NCBI GenBank assembly: GCA_025084515.1
Contig: JAJAGP010000233.1
Coordinates: 248,001-312,000 of the forward strand
Length of the DNA stretch: 64,000 nt
From: Ancistrus triradiatus
Taxonomy: Eukaryota; Chordata; Actinopteri; Siluriformes; Loricariidae
Direction: 5' to 3'
Position numbers and translations under genes: made by a program. Under the pieces are notes generated by a model. That model had not been told where the DNA came from and did not search any database. It worked only from the letters and a program-made list of their open reading frames with translations. This document shows, piece by piece, positions 1 to 12,957 of this stretch (the first letter of the stretch is position 1; each line of letters starts with the position of its first letter).

Positions 1-599
1 CCTGTATGTATGTATGCATAAAGCGTGGGAATAAGTGATGATGTTCAGCACGTATTATAAAAATGACAGACCTGCTAATCGGTTGACAGCAGGCTGTTTT
101 GTCCAGTCTGTTAAGTTCATTCCAAAAGCCTCATTTCCATAAAGAGAACAATGAAAATTGGGATGAACATCTCCAGGGAGGGGTGAAGACAGCATAATGG
201 GACGGTCATTTGGATTGAGAACAAAGCTGCAAATTAACGCCGATTGTTCTGATACAGCAGCTCTGAACTGACACGTACAATATCCTACTAGATAAGAAAC
301 GATGGAAGCCCTTCTTCCTTATATCATCCTGACCATCCTCATTCAAGGTTTCATCTTTCTGTTCCTTAAGGAGAAACTTGAGCAAAATCAGCCAGTTTCT
401 ACATGCTCCACTGTTCCTAATCCTACGCTTCCCAACACCCAAATTTAATTTCCTTTACAGTTTCCTTAAATGATGTTCAATTTAAAAAACATTGAGTTCT
501 AACAGTTCCAACCAAATACCTTTTTTACGATTTCCTCTCAAACACCAATCAAGATGTGTCCAACTGTACAGTACGGTCTACATCCCAGCATCATCTACA

Positions 600-790
600 A
601 TAAACTCTCTAGATGTTGCTGTATCATTGCTTCTTGGCCTCCTGTCCATCTTCTTCAACCGTGGAATCACCGAATACCTGAAGGGGTCATTATATCAGGT
701 GGAATCCATTGAAATGCTCTGCTGGTGTCCCACAAGGCTCAGTGTTTGGACTTTTTCATTTTCTCTTCTACATCTGCTTTCTTGGTGATC
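600..790 (+). pseudogene. LINE reverse transcriptase remnant
   Basis: One frame reads AGVPQGSVFGLFHFLFYICF followed by LGD. GVPQGSV is the conserved reverse transcriptase block of L2/CR1/Rex-like LINEs. Upstream FNRGITEYLKGSLYQV fits the preceding RT segment. Frames are broken and the FADD block is absent, so this is a short dead fragment. Confidence 0.6.
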
Positions 791-1039
791 TTCACCTTCC
801 TTTTCCACTGGCACTCTTTCCTCACCAGTGTAGTGGAGTACCTCATCAAAAGTGAGCCTGATGCAGCAGGATTTTTGGTTGGCCGGCCATCAAATCCAGA
901 CTGCAGTAGCCCAAGCTTGTTGTTTTGATCTTTCTTTGGTCTACCGAAATGTTTCTTCCATGGTTCTTCCAAACGTTAGCTCTTAAGCCCTTTGAGCCAC
1001 ATGCAACTCTATATGATCTTCCCTCCATCCTTCTAGACA

Positions 1040-1400
1040 TGAAGAAGACCTTAGTATGTAGTTGGGGTCTGCATGTTCTCCCCATGTCCATGTGGGATTT
1101 CTTTCAAGGAATTCTGGTTTCCTTCCAAATCCCCTATGTTGTGTATGTCTACTTTCAGTCCTATGTTTCTGGGATAGGATCTGAGCCATGGCCCTTACCT
1201 GGATGAAGCAGCAGCTGAAGGTTCCTTCATACACATGATTAGAAGAGCATGGTTCTTGCACTATCCAGATATCATTCATGTTTTACTGTCAGTAAAACAA
1301 GCACGTCTTTGAAACACAACTGAAACTTCACCTCAATAGAGGTGGGATACAAACCAGGGTGGTTTAGCACTGTGGACAAGCGCTCTACCTCTGATCCTCC
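1040..1400. repeat. Degenerate fish interspersed repeat
   Basis: The stretch around 1065-1150 (GTCTGCATGTTCTCCCCATG, GGAATTCTGGTTTCCTTCC) matches a fish repeat that also occurs at 15800-15950. A tRNA-like fragment follows at about 1340-1400. Confidence 0.5.
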
Positions 1401-1564
1401 CTGGAGTACATTTTGCTTATAGTGTGGTTCTCAGATATTTACGCCTCTCCAGGGGACACATGGCACAGAGGGGTGCCCCCACATTACAACAAAGACCTCG
1501 GCATATGTTAGAAATATTTCAACTGGAAAACTGGAAAGAAAACTAAAGGAATGTTATCATTTTG

Positions 1565-2035
1565 TTTTCTGCCTTCAAGACTGCAATTCTCTTTTCTGTC
1601 AGCAGGTGTCACAAGGGTTCACTTGTACTAGTTTTCTGTCACTCAGACGTAAATTATATATATATGTAAAACACCAGATTTTTATTACCTACTATAATTC
1701 TTAAGAATGGAAATTGATCTGATGATCCTTTAAAGGCACATACATGTACTTGAATACAAACTCAAGGAGCACTGACTGCTGACCGACTGACTGTTATGGA
1801 CTTTCCTCAACAATCGCCTGACCTACATACCATTGAGTAGTTATGGCGGCACTTGAAGACAAAGCATTCACTAGCATCACAAGATGCTCTTAGAGCGCAG
1901 ACAGTCATTACAGTAAAGGAGGAACATACCAAATTCTAATCAATTCTGAACTGTATGTAACTTATTTGTGTGAACATTCAACCCTGCACTCAAATTGTAA
2001 AACTGATAATACGATTTGTAATTAATCATTGTATT
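1565..2035 (+). mobile_element. Composite repeat with Tc1-like transposase 3' relic, copy 1
   Basis: Begins with AAGACTGCAATTCTCTTTTC. It contains a decayed Tc1 transposase end (reads near QQSPDL..IE around 1810-1835) and ends with a segment containing ATACGATTTGTAAT. The same order of parts recurs at 5098-5660. Confidence 0.6.
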
Positions 2036-2379
2036 CAATTGGAGAAAATGCAAACAAACGTAACTAGTGGTCGCAGACATTTAGCTCCTGCTGTATATTC
2101 ATAATATGAAATTCTACTAAAACTGGAATACAATGAAAGACTCTATTTACTGCAGCTGTGAATCCCAGCCCACATCTAATGTTGTGGTTTTTATGTAACT
2201 GTTTCAGTTCTCTGAAGGTTTTGAAAGCTGTTGAGAAAAGAATGGTGGTGAATATCCAGTCTTGCATCATATTGCCATTGTTTCAGGATTATCATAATCG
2301 CAATGTGATTGGATAACTTTTGGCAGGCACATCACTTCTCTAGAATGCCCCATTCACGGCCTGTCACTTTAAGAGATCA

Positions 2380-3300
2380 ATAAGCCATGGCAGACAGAAG
2401 GAATAGAAGTTACAGTAAAATAAAGTCTGGCCGTTTGGTGCTGCTGAGGCGTTTGGTGTGAAAATCCAGAGCTTCTCGAGGCAGCTGTCATAATTTGTTA
2501 ACGAGGCTTTTCAAAAAAAGAATGATAATGAGAGGACAGAAGAAAGGAGGGAGCAAGAGAAATGTCAGGGCTTTAGAGCTAGGGGGGTCATGAGTGACTG
2601 GGAGCAGAGAGCACTGTCCCCGGGGAGTCCTGGGGCCGACATCAGACCGATTTCAGCGCAGCAACATGATGGCATCTCTGACATTTTAATATTAATGAGC
2701 GGGCTCTCCAGCTCAACAGGTGCCACGGTGGCACGCTACACAATGCTAAAGCCTCTCCAGTGTCCCTCTATACACATGACCAGCCTAGTTAGCTGAGCTG
2801 TGACTTAGAGAAAGCAGGAGACCGTACAGAGAGAGAAAGAAAGAGAGTTAAGTCGGCCGTTCGGAAAAACGAAAGACGAAGACGAAAGCGAAGCGACCCT
2901 TTTTAAGTCACCTCTCGCGAAGCCCCGAAAACACGAGGGCCCGATATTTCTCCTCTCTTTCCCAAACCCCCTTGAGAAAGAAATTGACTTTTGTTTGGAG
3001 TTTGTGAAAAGTGGGAATCAGGAGCAGGACAATGGGGATTCCCGTGGAGAGGACCCGAGTGAAGCCATCTCAAATCAGTCAGCCAAGGGACCAATTAATC
3101 CGGCCATTGTCAGGCCCAAGCCACTGCCAGCACATCAACACATTCACGGCCCATTGTCCCGACCCTCCTGCAGCAGGATTTAGTCCGTCCAACAGCCAGT
3201 TTTGTCCGAGCCAGCTCAGGCGGAAGTTTCTCACTGACAATTTGCCCCAAATAGATTTGTCAGAAAGCGTCCATCAACCTGCCAGTTAGAATGGCCGAGG
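2380..3300. other. Repeat-free upstream block, candidate conserved noncoding DNA
   Basis: No known repeat or coding exon is visible. Composition is mixed and includes GC-rich stretches such as that around 2850-2960. It lies 5-6 kb upstream of NR2E1. Candidate enhancer by position only. Confidence 0.25.
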
Positions 3301-3429
3301 TGGGTCTGCACGGGCTTATTTGGGATCAGGTGCTGCGCCGTTGGGTAGAGAGGGAAAGTGGGAGAGTTTAGGATGCCTGTGCATATGGCGGCTACTAATT
3401 TGGTCTGTATAATCCAGATTGGGTGGGGG

Positions 3430-4640
3430 TGGGGGGGTGGAAGATAAAGGGACGGTAAATGACAATAAAATGCTATAATAATGAGTGAACTTAGGTCAAG
3501 GCAAATTATAAGAATTATGAAATGACCCTGAGTTATGGTAGATGGTTTATTTTAAGGATATGAATCAATTTCTAATCTTGAGGGTGATAGATAGAAAGTC
3601 CAGTATCTCTAGAAGAGATTAGGTGCCAACCATCAAACCATACTTTGACAGACTTGAGCCTTATCTTAGTTTGGTGAAGCCTCAATAACCAAAAACTATA
3701 GATTTTTCAATAAAGAGAAGAGAAAAGATAATTGGATGGTTTAATCGCTTTAGTGGCGATCGTGATGGATGCTCACCAACGAAAACTGTGATTCAACTTA
3801 CTTCCTTTCCAATTTTTTAGAGAATAACCTTCAAGCTATACCTTGGAATAATAAACCAAGGCTTGAGCCTTAGTCTGTCAATCCTAAAATCACAATGTTT
3901 AACATAAAGCCAAGTGACCACTGGAGGTGAGAAGATCATTGGATGATTTGGGTTTGGATGAATTTCCAGTCATCTACCCAAAAAAAAAACAAAGCTACAG
4001 ACCTTTAACATAAAACTGGACCATAAATTGAGATGACTGGTTGGTTTCATAGTTTGAGAGCTTCCCATCATTCACACAAGCACTATAGAGTTGTAATGTA
4101 ACACAATGTAGTATCAGACACCATTATCAGTACCAGGTGGACCACATAAATAAAAAAAGTAAGTGATAATGATGTCAACACTGCTTCCCATATCATTTAC
4201 CTGTTTTTTTTGTTGTGAATTTATCATTTTGTACTGCACAAAGCAGCCGTCGCCCATGCCAGGTCACCACCGCTGGACTACAGGTGTTAATTCTTCTCAT
4301 GGAGCTGCTTGGTTTCTCCTCTGAGATCATTTTCAGACGGAAGTATGGCTTAATCCTTCTCAACCTACAGCCAGCTAGTACAACAATGGACGCTGGCGAA
4401 GACTGGAATACATCCACCACTCAACTTTGAGGACTACCCGAGTAGATGCATACCAACAACTAGATACACAATCTGATTGTCCTTTGTCAAAGATTTTCAT
4501 TGACTGTTATTGAGAGGAGAGTCAGCAGCACAAAAAAGGAGAAAGCAAGCAGCCGAGGCAACCACGATGTTGGTTATGTTTGTGTAAAGACTATCTCTGA
4601 ATGACAGGATTAGAGAGCGTTAAGGAGATTACTACGAGCG
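3430..4640. other. Intergenic DNA without recognised features
   Basis: AT-rich sequence upstream of NR2E1. No coding exon, RNA or named repeat could be supported on either strand. Confidence 0.4.
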
Positions 4641-4657
4641 GACCACCCCACCCCAAT

Positions 4658-4660
<3 letters not shown>

Positions 4661-4689
<29 letters not shown>
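4661..4689. repeat. (CA)n microsatellite
   Basis: Uninterrupted CA repeat of about 14 units. Confidence 0.95.
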
Positions 4690-4692
<3 letters not shown>

Positions 4693-5097
4693 TGAGAGAA
4701 AAGAGGTACTGAGATGTACAGATTTTAACATTCAATGATTGTCAAGTTCCTTGCTCATAATTATGCTTTAAGATTATTAAGAAGTATAGTCATTGTTATT
4801 ATGTGATGGTCACCATAAAAGATAGAAGAAGAGCTTCCCTGAAGACGCAATAGAGTCCATTCCTACTTTCCTAAAGAACTTTTCAGTGCATTGTTCTCAA
4901 ACCAATTTCTTGGTACCAGTATAAACTGAGTGATAACACCACAAAGCAATGTCTACTTTTTTGTGCATAAAATTACATCAAGAATATTTCATATATACAG
5001 TGCTGTAATGGACAATGCAGCACTTGTTGTCTTTGTATCTTTTAGAAATACTTACCAAAAGCATAAACAAAAGCTAGAGTGGAAGCCCAATAATGTT

Positions 5098-5660
5098 GTT
5101 TTCTGCCTTTCAAGACTGCAATTCTCTTTTCTGCCAGCAGGTATCGCGAGAGTTCGCTTGTACTGGTTTTCTGTCATTCAGACATGAGTAATATGTATAA
5201 GACAGATTTTTATTTCCTTATAATTCTTAAGACCTCGGCTGTTAAAGCGAGTTAATCAGATGGATTTCAAACAGCACCTACATGTATGTACGTGTATGTG
5301 TGTGTTTGTCTTGAAGACCAACAAAGATCAAGGATTGCTGACTGTCCAGATTTTCCTTTCAAGATTTTCAGTCACCTGACCTAAACTCCATTGAGTCTTT
5401 GAGGGGCACTTGAAGACAGAGAAAGCAGAGCGTTCAGTAAACTTCCAGGATGCTCTTTGAAATATTGTGAAATCATACTGAATAACATGGATCATCAGAT
5501 TTAGTTCAAACTTGTGGAGTGCACGGTCATTAAAGCAAAAGGGGAACATACCAAATATCAATCAAGTATGAAATAAAAACAACTTTACACCCACATATAT
5601 GACTATTGGTTATACGATTTGTAATGAAAGCTTGTGTTCAAAAGTTGAAAATGCAATATA
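5098..5660 (+). mobile_element. Composite repeat with Tc1-like transposase 3' relic, copy 2
   Basis: Collinear with 1565-2035: the AAGACTGCAATTCTCTTTTC start, the Tc1-like SPDL..IE segment around 5378-5400, GGGGAACATACCAAAT and ATACGATTTGTAAT. Not intact. Confidence 0.6.
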
Positions 5661-5679
5661 GAAGCATTTTCACTGGTGT

Positions 5680-7115
5680 TTTCCGATTTCTGGCCCCTAC
5701 TATATGCATATGTTTGTTTGTGTGTGGGGGGTCATGTTTATATCACATTGTGGGGAACAAATGTCCCTGCAAGGATAGAAAAATCTGACAGTTTCTACCT
5801 TGTGTTGACGTCTTGCTGGTCCCGACAGGAAAAATGGCTTTTTTTTTTTTTTACAGAAAGTGCAACATTCTTTTTGGAAAAAAAAACCCAAAATAGACAG
5901 AAGATCTCAATTACGTTACAGAGGTTAAGGTAATGGTAAGGTGATGCCTTAATTAGCTACAATATTCATTATGTGACTGCAAATTTTCTATAAGTATGAG
6001 ACAAACGTGTGTTTGTACTTTTGGGAAGTTCTTCCACCTTAGTGCTCTTAAGAAACATTTCATCCCAGGAGTGCAAATTCACCCTGAACGCCATTTTGTA
6101 TTCACTCGAAATCCGAAAGGCTTTATCCAACTTGTCACTGCACCAGAGCTCACCCCCGCCGCTCCTTCGTTCTTACGTCATCTTGTAAAACAAACCTCTG
6201 CGTATGCGCGCAGTCACCTGTCAAAGAATGCTAATTTCTCCGCAGACCTCGTTAAGAGGGAGCACACGACAATGCCTAATTGCGATTCGATACGCCCTCG
6301 GACGCGGGTCTCTTCAACTTAAGGCTCTAGACTTACAGGGCGTCCATATGGCCCTGGGGCACCAGCGTGGGAAGCGTCGTCATTAGGGCAGAGATACGCA
6401 TGCACCTTGAGGCGTCTGTATTTAGACACTCGCGCTTGAGGAGGGAAAAACCTGAGCGCGCTGTGGGCTTACACTGAATGTAGTTGCAGCTGAGAGTGTG
6501 TTACGGATTCAGCGTGTGCGTTTTGGAAACGTGGTTACGGCACCAGTGTTAATGAGTAGGTTATAGGTACGCAGGCCCACCTGTATATGGGGTATCAGTG
6601 CGTGCCGGTGTGTACGGATCTACGCGTGGTCTGTACAAGCAATATACGTCATGTGTGTAGGTTTCATGTTTATATATCAGTGTGGGGACCAAATGTCAAC
6701 ATGACCATAATGTGAGGACATATTGCTGGTCTCCACTGGGCTTTTTAATACAGAAACTGCAAAAAAGCTATTTTGAAAAACCAAAAGAGTAAAAACATAT
6801 GCTTTGGGTTATTGACGTTAGGGTTAGGCAGCATTAATTGGTCAATGGAAAGTCCCCAGAATAGTGAGACAAGCGTGTGTGTGTGCTTGCCAGGACCAAA
6901 TGTCCTTAACAATGATAAGAAAACCTGGCAATTTTGAAATGTGAGGACTGTTTTGCCGATTCTCACTTCTTTAATTCTTCTTTAAAACAAAAATGGCAAC
7001 TTTTATTTGAAAAAAACATAAGAACCAAAATATTTGCTTTAGGTTACTAAGGGTAAGGTTGGAGTTAGGGGTAGGTGTAGCATTAATTATAGCTACAGTG
7101 ATCATTATGTCAACG
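5680..7115. repeat. Degenerate units of a fish 'GTGGGGACCAAATGTCC' repeat
   Basis: Units near 5725-6010, 6665-6880 and 6885-7115 share GTGGGGACCAAATGTC, GTGAGGAC..TTGCTGGTC, a poly-A/T middle, GGGTTAGG-like text and GAGACAA.CGTGTGT. The spacer 6010-6640 is non-repetitive. Confidence 0.55.
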
Positions 7116-7290
7116 GGACTGTGATAGCCTAGTGGTTAAGGTACTGGGCTATGAGCCAGAAGGTCCAGAGTTCAAATCTCACTCTGACCCAAATCCCAAA
7201 GCTGCCCCTGGTGGGTCCTGGAGCAAGGCCCTTAACCCACAATTGCTTGGATTGTAAGACTGTATCAATTGTAAGTCGCTCTGGATACAC
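7116..7290 (+). mobile_element. tRNA-derived SINE, copy 1
   Basis: A-box-like TAGCCTAGTGG and B-box-like AGAGTTCAAATCTC are followed by AGCTGCC.CTG, TGCTTGGATTGTAAGACTG and AAGTCGCTCTGGATA. The same order occurs in at least six other places in the window. Confidence 0.75.
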
Positions 7291-7332
7291 TCACAAGTGA
7301 AGTGAAACAAGTAGGGTTTTTTTGTCTTTTGG

Positions 7333-7337
<5 letters not shown>

Positions 7338-7381
<44 letters not shown>

Positions 7382-7402
7382 TGTGAGATCACTTAATTTA
7401 GG

Positions 7403-7460
<58 letters not shown>

Positions 7461-7475
7461 AGTCTGTCTGTCTAT
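7338..7475. repeat. (ATT)n and (TATC)n microsatellites
   Basis: (ATT)n at 7338-7380 and (TATC)n at about 7405-7460, ending in TCTG/TCTA variants. Confidence 0.95.
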
Positions 7476-7972
7476 ATCTATTAGCAAACAAGCAGCAGGT
7501 GGATGCGCTGAAACAAAGTGCGCCTCGCACCAGACTAACGCGCTCCATTAACCAGAAAGTCAAAACAACAACGAAAACGAAATAAAGACCACTGAAAGTA
7601 TCCGGACTTTCCCCGATGCACCAATTCGAGACACCGAACATCCCACATCTGCGGATCGTCTGATGGAGCACGGCTTCGTTTTTCCACAACGCGCTCAACA
7701 GGTGCGCGCATCGCCAGGGTTCGCACCGAGACTTTATTCACTGGATTCATCTTAAAATAAACAAGCAAACAAAAACCTCGTGTAATGAAGTTCAAAGAAG
7801 TGCCACATCATGGCAGTTAACACAGGCTCGCGCTAAGAGTGCAGCTCTGAAAGCCCGTGCTTCCATTGACTTGCGCACCAGTCAAATCCCCAAACAGTGG
7901 ATGAAGTCCGTGCGCGCGTTCCTCTCGCCTCATTTCATCTGCCTCTCCGTGCCCCCTCCCAGGGCAGGCGGG

Positions 7973-7980
7973 TGACGTCA
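7973..7980 (+). promoter_or_regulatory. Perfect CRE palindrome TGACGTCA
   Basis: An exact 8-bp CREB/ATF consensus in a GC-rich stretch about 0.6 kb before the NR2E1 start codon. The motif is seen; function is inferred from position. Confidence 0.5.
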
Positions 7981-8139
7981 TGCGCAAGCGGGACTCGCAG
8001 TAGAAAGGCAGAAGGGGAGGGAAAAAAAGCTAAGTGGGCAAAGGAAGTCGGGCTGTCCTCCCACCCTCCTTCACTTTTTCTCTCTCCCACTAAACCACCC
8101 ACCCCCTCCATCCCTCCATCCCTCCATCCCTCCTCCAAT

Positions 8140-8571
8140 ACTTCTCATACATATTACCAAAGCCTTTAATCTGACGGCACACATCACAAAGTCAGCCAGG
8201 CTTCGTTCAGGCATTTCTTAGCTGGCTTTTTTTCTGGTCCTCTTCTGCTTCGGTCGGTGGTTGGTGTTGGGCCAGGGTCGGTGAGGTTTCCTGTGAGGTT
8301 TCCTCCTGAGCGCACACACCTGTAGGGTTCGGCTGGAGGATCTGTCTCGGCATCCGTGGGATCTCAACAAATCCAGGCAATAAATCAAGAGCAAAACTCG
8401 CATTGCGTCCGGATTCTTGGTTAATCCAAAGGGATCTGAAGGCGAAAGGACTGAGTAAGAAGTTCAGCCTGCTTGTAGAGTTGGAGTTATTTACTGATAA
8501 GTTGTTCAGTTAGAAGCAAAAACCTCGAAACCATCGTAAAGGAGCTGAAAGTTTTGCATCTCAGCGCGAAG
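8140..8571 (+). promoter_or_regulatory. nr2e1: NR2E1 5' UTR / core promoter region
   Basis: Repeat-free sequence directly upstream of the NR2E1 start codon. No TATA box is evident and the transcription start cannot be placed. The start codon context is GCGAAGATGA. Confidence 0.35.
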
Positions 8572-8596
8572 ATGAGCAAAGCTGCCAGTTCAACAA
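8572..8596 (+). CDS. nr2e1: NR2E1 coding exon 1 (conserved donor)
   Basis: Encodes residues 1-8 plus the first base of Ser9 (MSKAASSTS). The donor GTGGCT at 8597 joins exon 2 in phase 1 to give STSRILDIP, the usual vertebrate TLX N-terminus. A stronger donor GTAAGT at 8630 is in the same phase and would extend the exon to 8629. Confidence 0.75.
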
Positions 8597-9389
8597 GTGG
8601 CTGTTTGGATATTTTAAACGTCAAATCCAGTAAGTAAGCTTTACTTTTGCTCCATTCTCCAAACGAGTCCGATTTGTCCTTTTTAAAAGAGTCCAGTCGA
8701 ACCCAAATGTACCGTAAATAACCCGAATTGTTTTATGAACGCGTTAAAGCTTTAAAAGTCCGCTGTCTGTTGCATAAACAACTTTTTTTTGCGAAAGCAT
8801 TTGTGGATTTAAAATGTGAACCAGTATTCAAATAGAGTCTGTCTGCGCCGAAATATTCGATAGTCGAGCTAAGTACGGATTCATTCTTTTTATTTGTAAT
8901 TCATTTATTTAAATTTCGATTCGCACTTATTTTATATATTCAGCGTTTTCTATTCTGACAGCTGTAACTCATATCCGATTTGGTTGTCATGTTTAAAGGT
9001 CTTATCCACATCGTACCAGCTCAAGTTTTTAAAAAGTTTTTTTTTTTTATTGATTTGTTTTTTCTTATATGAAATATGACACACTGATAAATTGCCTACA
9101 CCCTCCTAATGAATTGAATTGAATTCACGTGAAGGCAGTAGAAATGCACGCGCTCTGGTGCCCAACAGCAATTCGCATCAATTAATGCAGTGAGAAATTA
9201 AAACAGAAATGATTAAACTGTCTTGTGAAACTGTGTCTATTCGGATAGTAATATCGGTAACATTTGGCGAAAACATAACCTGAATTCATCTAAATCTATA
9301 CATTTGTTTGTTTGTTTTAAGATTTTACAGGACGTAAAAGGTGGTATAAACTAAAAGTTGTCCAACTTTTTTGCAATATTCTTATTATT

Positions 9390-9475
<86 letters not shown>

Positions 9476-11762
9476 TGATTTTGACTGAAATTGGAAAATG
9501 TTTCAAAATGCATTGGAATCATTCAGAGTTATTAGTAAAGACCATTGAGTATTTTATGAATCCTCTTACATTTTGTTTTCCTTCACATGTAAACCAGTAT
9601 GCATAACATCCTACATTCATTTTCTATTCTCCTGCACTAGAAGTGTCTCTCAACATTCAAAAGTTGAACGAGACAGAAAAAATAAATGCCAGTATACTTC
9701 TCAATACTTCTCATTCTAAAACCGACGTTTTCTCCTTTTGGGGTTGTGGGTGGCCTGTGAATTCAGAGCTCCATCAAACTGCTGCTGCAGCCTGAAGCTG
9801 ATTACTGTAATGAAATATGGCAAACGGTTTGGGGGTAATTACTGCGCCTGGTGCAACATAATGGGAAAGTTAAAGACGCGTTTAGAGCCCGAAAACAAAC
9901 CCGCCTTCCACCAGCTTCCCCCAGTAGCATCCATAAGCTGGTATACATTTACACTGCTAATAAACTGAGTGGATTAGAACAGAATTCGGACCTGGATTCA
10001 TTTAAATCCTTGTGTCCAAAATTCTGAATTTTGCAAACATATAGGTGGGTTTGATTTGGATTATATTCAGGAGATTGGCTTGCAATTATATTTAGGTTTT
10101 CAAGAAATAAAGCAGCAGACCTTGATGTGTGGAAAGGACACAGAGCCTGTTTGGAAAAATAGTAAAGATTGCAGTTCTGACCAAAGATCCCACACTACTG
10201 AGCATATACATTGAGTAAAATATTAGAACTTAATTCTGTTACTACAAAATTGGACTTTTACTCTGAATAATAACTTAAATAATTGTAACGTCGCATGCGT
10301 TGATCCAAACGAAATCATTAGACATTTTTGTAAGTAATAATCGAATAAATAACACATGTCCCCCAAAGCCATGCTAGCAGAGGGTCAAAATCATAAACTC
10401 CACAACGTCCTGCTCAATTTGTACCCATAAACTAAATGCAAATAAGCTGCCAAAAGAGTTTTGGACGAGCTGTAATGTGGAAGGAGCGCACCCTGTCCAC
10501 CAGCGCGCCCCATGTAGCACAAAGTCATTGTTTTGAGCTCAATGGTCCCCGAGCTTTATCCGAATTCCCATGCTACCGTTTTAGGACGGGTCACTGGAAA
10601 ATCAATGAGCAGGTGGACATATGTCAGTAATTACACGGCCGTTCCCCTAAACGACTCCCCCCTGTACCCCCACCCCATACATGCAAATATACCTCCATTA
10701 ACGGATTAAATTCAGGAGAACGGTTTTTTCACTCACAAGGGGGAAATAAATCACATTTTTTATTTACCGCAGTCTCATTTCCATACACTTCACTGGAGGC
10801 GCGTATTGACTCTCGGTCCGGCGTGTCACTCCTCTAATCCGCGCGCGGGGCCCGGAGAGGCGCGCAGAAAAGCAGCTGTCGGACTTCATTATGGAGCAGC
10901 ACTGGCAGCTTGTTCAGATCGGTCCAGTCAGCCCAGGCTCAATGGGGGGAAATCATTAAGTTAACACTTTCCCTAATGTCGCCATTGTGCGCGCATCCAA
11001 AGCTCAAGCATTGTTTTACTTTCCTCAACAAAAACGCGCGGATTCCCAGAAACACGGACCTGTTAATCATCTGGCGTGGCGCGTTTGCTCGTGAAAGGGC
11101 AGGGGCTCGCAGTTACAGATTGTTTTTCGTACAACTTTAGGAATGTGAATCAGATCGGCTCACGTAAACGATTTGCAAACGATTCATTTAAAATAGCCTG
11201 GGACGGTGGTGATGCTACTGACCAGGAGGTTGAGGGTTCAAGTCCCCCTTTGCCAAGCTGTCACAGTTGGGACCTTGAGCAAGGCCCTAAAATCTCAATT
11301 TCTTGGATTGTATATTGGTACAGTGTATGAGTTGGAAATCGCTCTGGAACTATAAACTTCCAGACTGGCCTGTGGACCCGAAGGTCCAGGGTTCAAATCC
11401 CTCCAAGCAGCCACCGTTGGGTCCTTGAGCAACCCACAATTGCTTGGATTGTATGGCTTAACTGTATATATTCAATTTTAATCCAGTGTAATCTGTTAAA
11501 TGACTAAATGTAAATGAAAGCGATAATTGGCTTGATTTGATTTACAAAGTACGTCTTCATTTTTTTACCCGCCCTGGGCTGAATTGAATTTTAATTGCTT
11601 GGATTGTAAGATTGGATCTGTCGTAATTGCTCTAGATAAGGGAATCTGCTCAATAAAAATGTTTTCATTCATGCCATTTAGGTTTTACCATGAAGTCTGA
11701 AAATTCTTAGGATATTCATAGCCTACAGACTTGTATAAGCCATTAGCACAAATATACTATTC

Positions 11763-11806
<44 letters not shown>

Positions 11807-12911
11807 TAGAAGAAGACAAAAATGGTGACATTGTTTCTGACAGCAAAAATTAAATTAGTTTCTTCATTTCAATCCAATTTTTAAATTTTGTTAACGGGAT
11901 TAAACCTGAAGTCCAGTCCTGGGAAAAGTCGATCTTTATAACTAACATTGATCATCTGAATGTATCATCTGAACTAATTTATCATCTGAAGTTATAACTT
12001 TATGGTGTGAAAAGTGCAACCAAGAGAGCAAGGACCCTGCCCTGTTCTGCCAGTAACCAGTCAGGTTTTCTTTAAATGAAATCAATTTCACTACATTTGG
12101 AAAATTCCCAATAACATGAATAATATGAAGTCAGACATGGATGGAAGGAAAGAACATGGGGTTATCGTTTGTTTATATTTGAAGGATTTGAATGAAACTA
12201 GTGTCACTAGTGACTCAACAGCTGTGGGGTGTTTGTAAAGAATAAGTGTGATATTCAATTATAAATGAATGACGGTGGTGCCACTGGGATGACACGGACT
12301 CTTTACAAAGAATGCACTTCGCGTTAAGATATTTTCATCATGTATTCCACATTTGCTAAACCTGAATTGTTTAGACGATCTGCCAGAACCCTCTTTTCCT
12401 GATCTTGTATCCCAATCTCAAAGGCCGGATTCTGGACATCCCGTGTAAGGTGTGTGGAGACCGCAGCTCTGGCAAACACTACGGAGTGTACGCCTGCGAT
12501 GGCTGCTCTGGGTTCTTTAAGAGGAGCATCAGGAGAAACCGGACGTACGTCTGCAAATCTGGCACTCAGGTGAGTCTGCGTCTCTCGAGCGTAAAATGCG
12601 CTTAAGCCCAGAGGGCATTAGCTAATTTGGCTCAATGGGGTCTCAAAGGATCCGATTGCGTCCGGGCTGATTTTCATAATTGAAAGATTATCCAAGAAGT
12701 GAGCCTCCTCCCGCGCCTTTGAGGGCCCTTTGGCCCATCTAGTGTAACAGGTGTAATCCAATCTAACTGGCTGGATTTGGAGAGCTGGAGGCGGGAGTCA
12801 GATTATTGGCCGAGCGGCAGGGGAGCGAGTCAATGGTCGTCATTACTACCGATATCCCCCCGTACCTGTGGAGTGTCACCCCCTCCTCTGTTTGGAATAT
12901 ATCTGCTTTTT

Positions 12912-12957
<46 letters not shown>

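Noticed and set aside
7116..7200. tRNA gene
   Set aside because: A and B boxes are present, but the same sequence with a common tail recurs many times and no cloverleaf with proper 3' end forms: it is a SINE.
1..8000. OSTM1, the expected upstream neighbour in human
   Set aside because: No OSTM1-like exon could be read on either strand; it may lie further left or be elsewhere in fish.
7302..9606. Frames rich in Ile/Tyr-Leu-Ser repeats
   Set aside because: Translations of ATT, TAA and TATC microsatellites.
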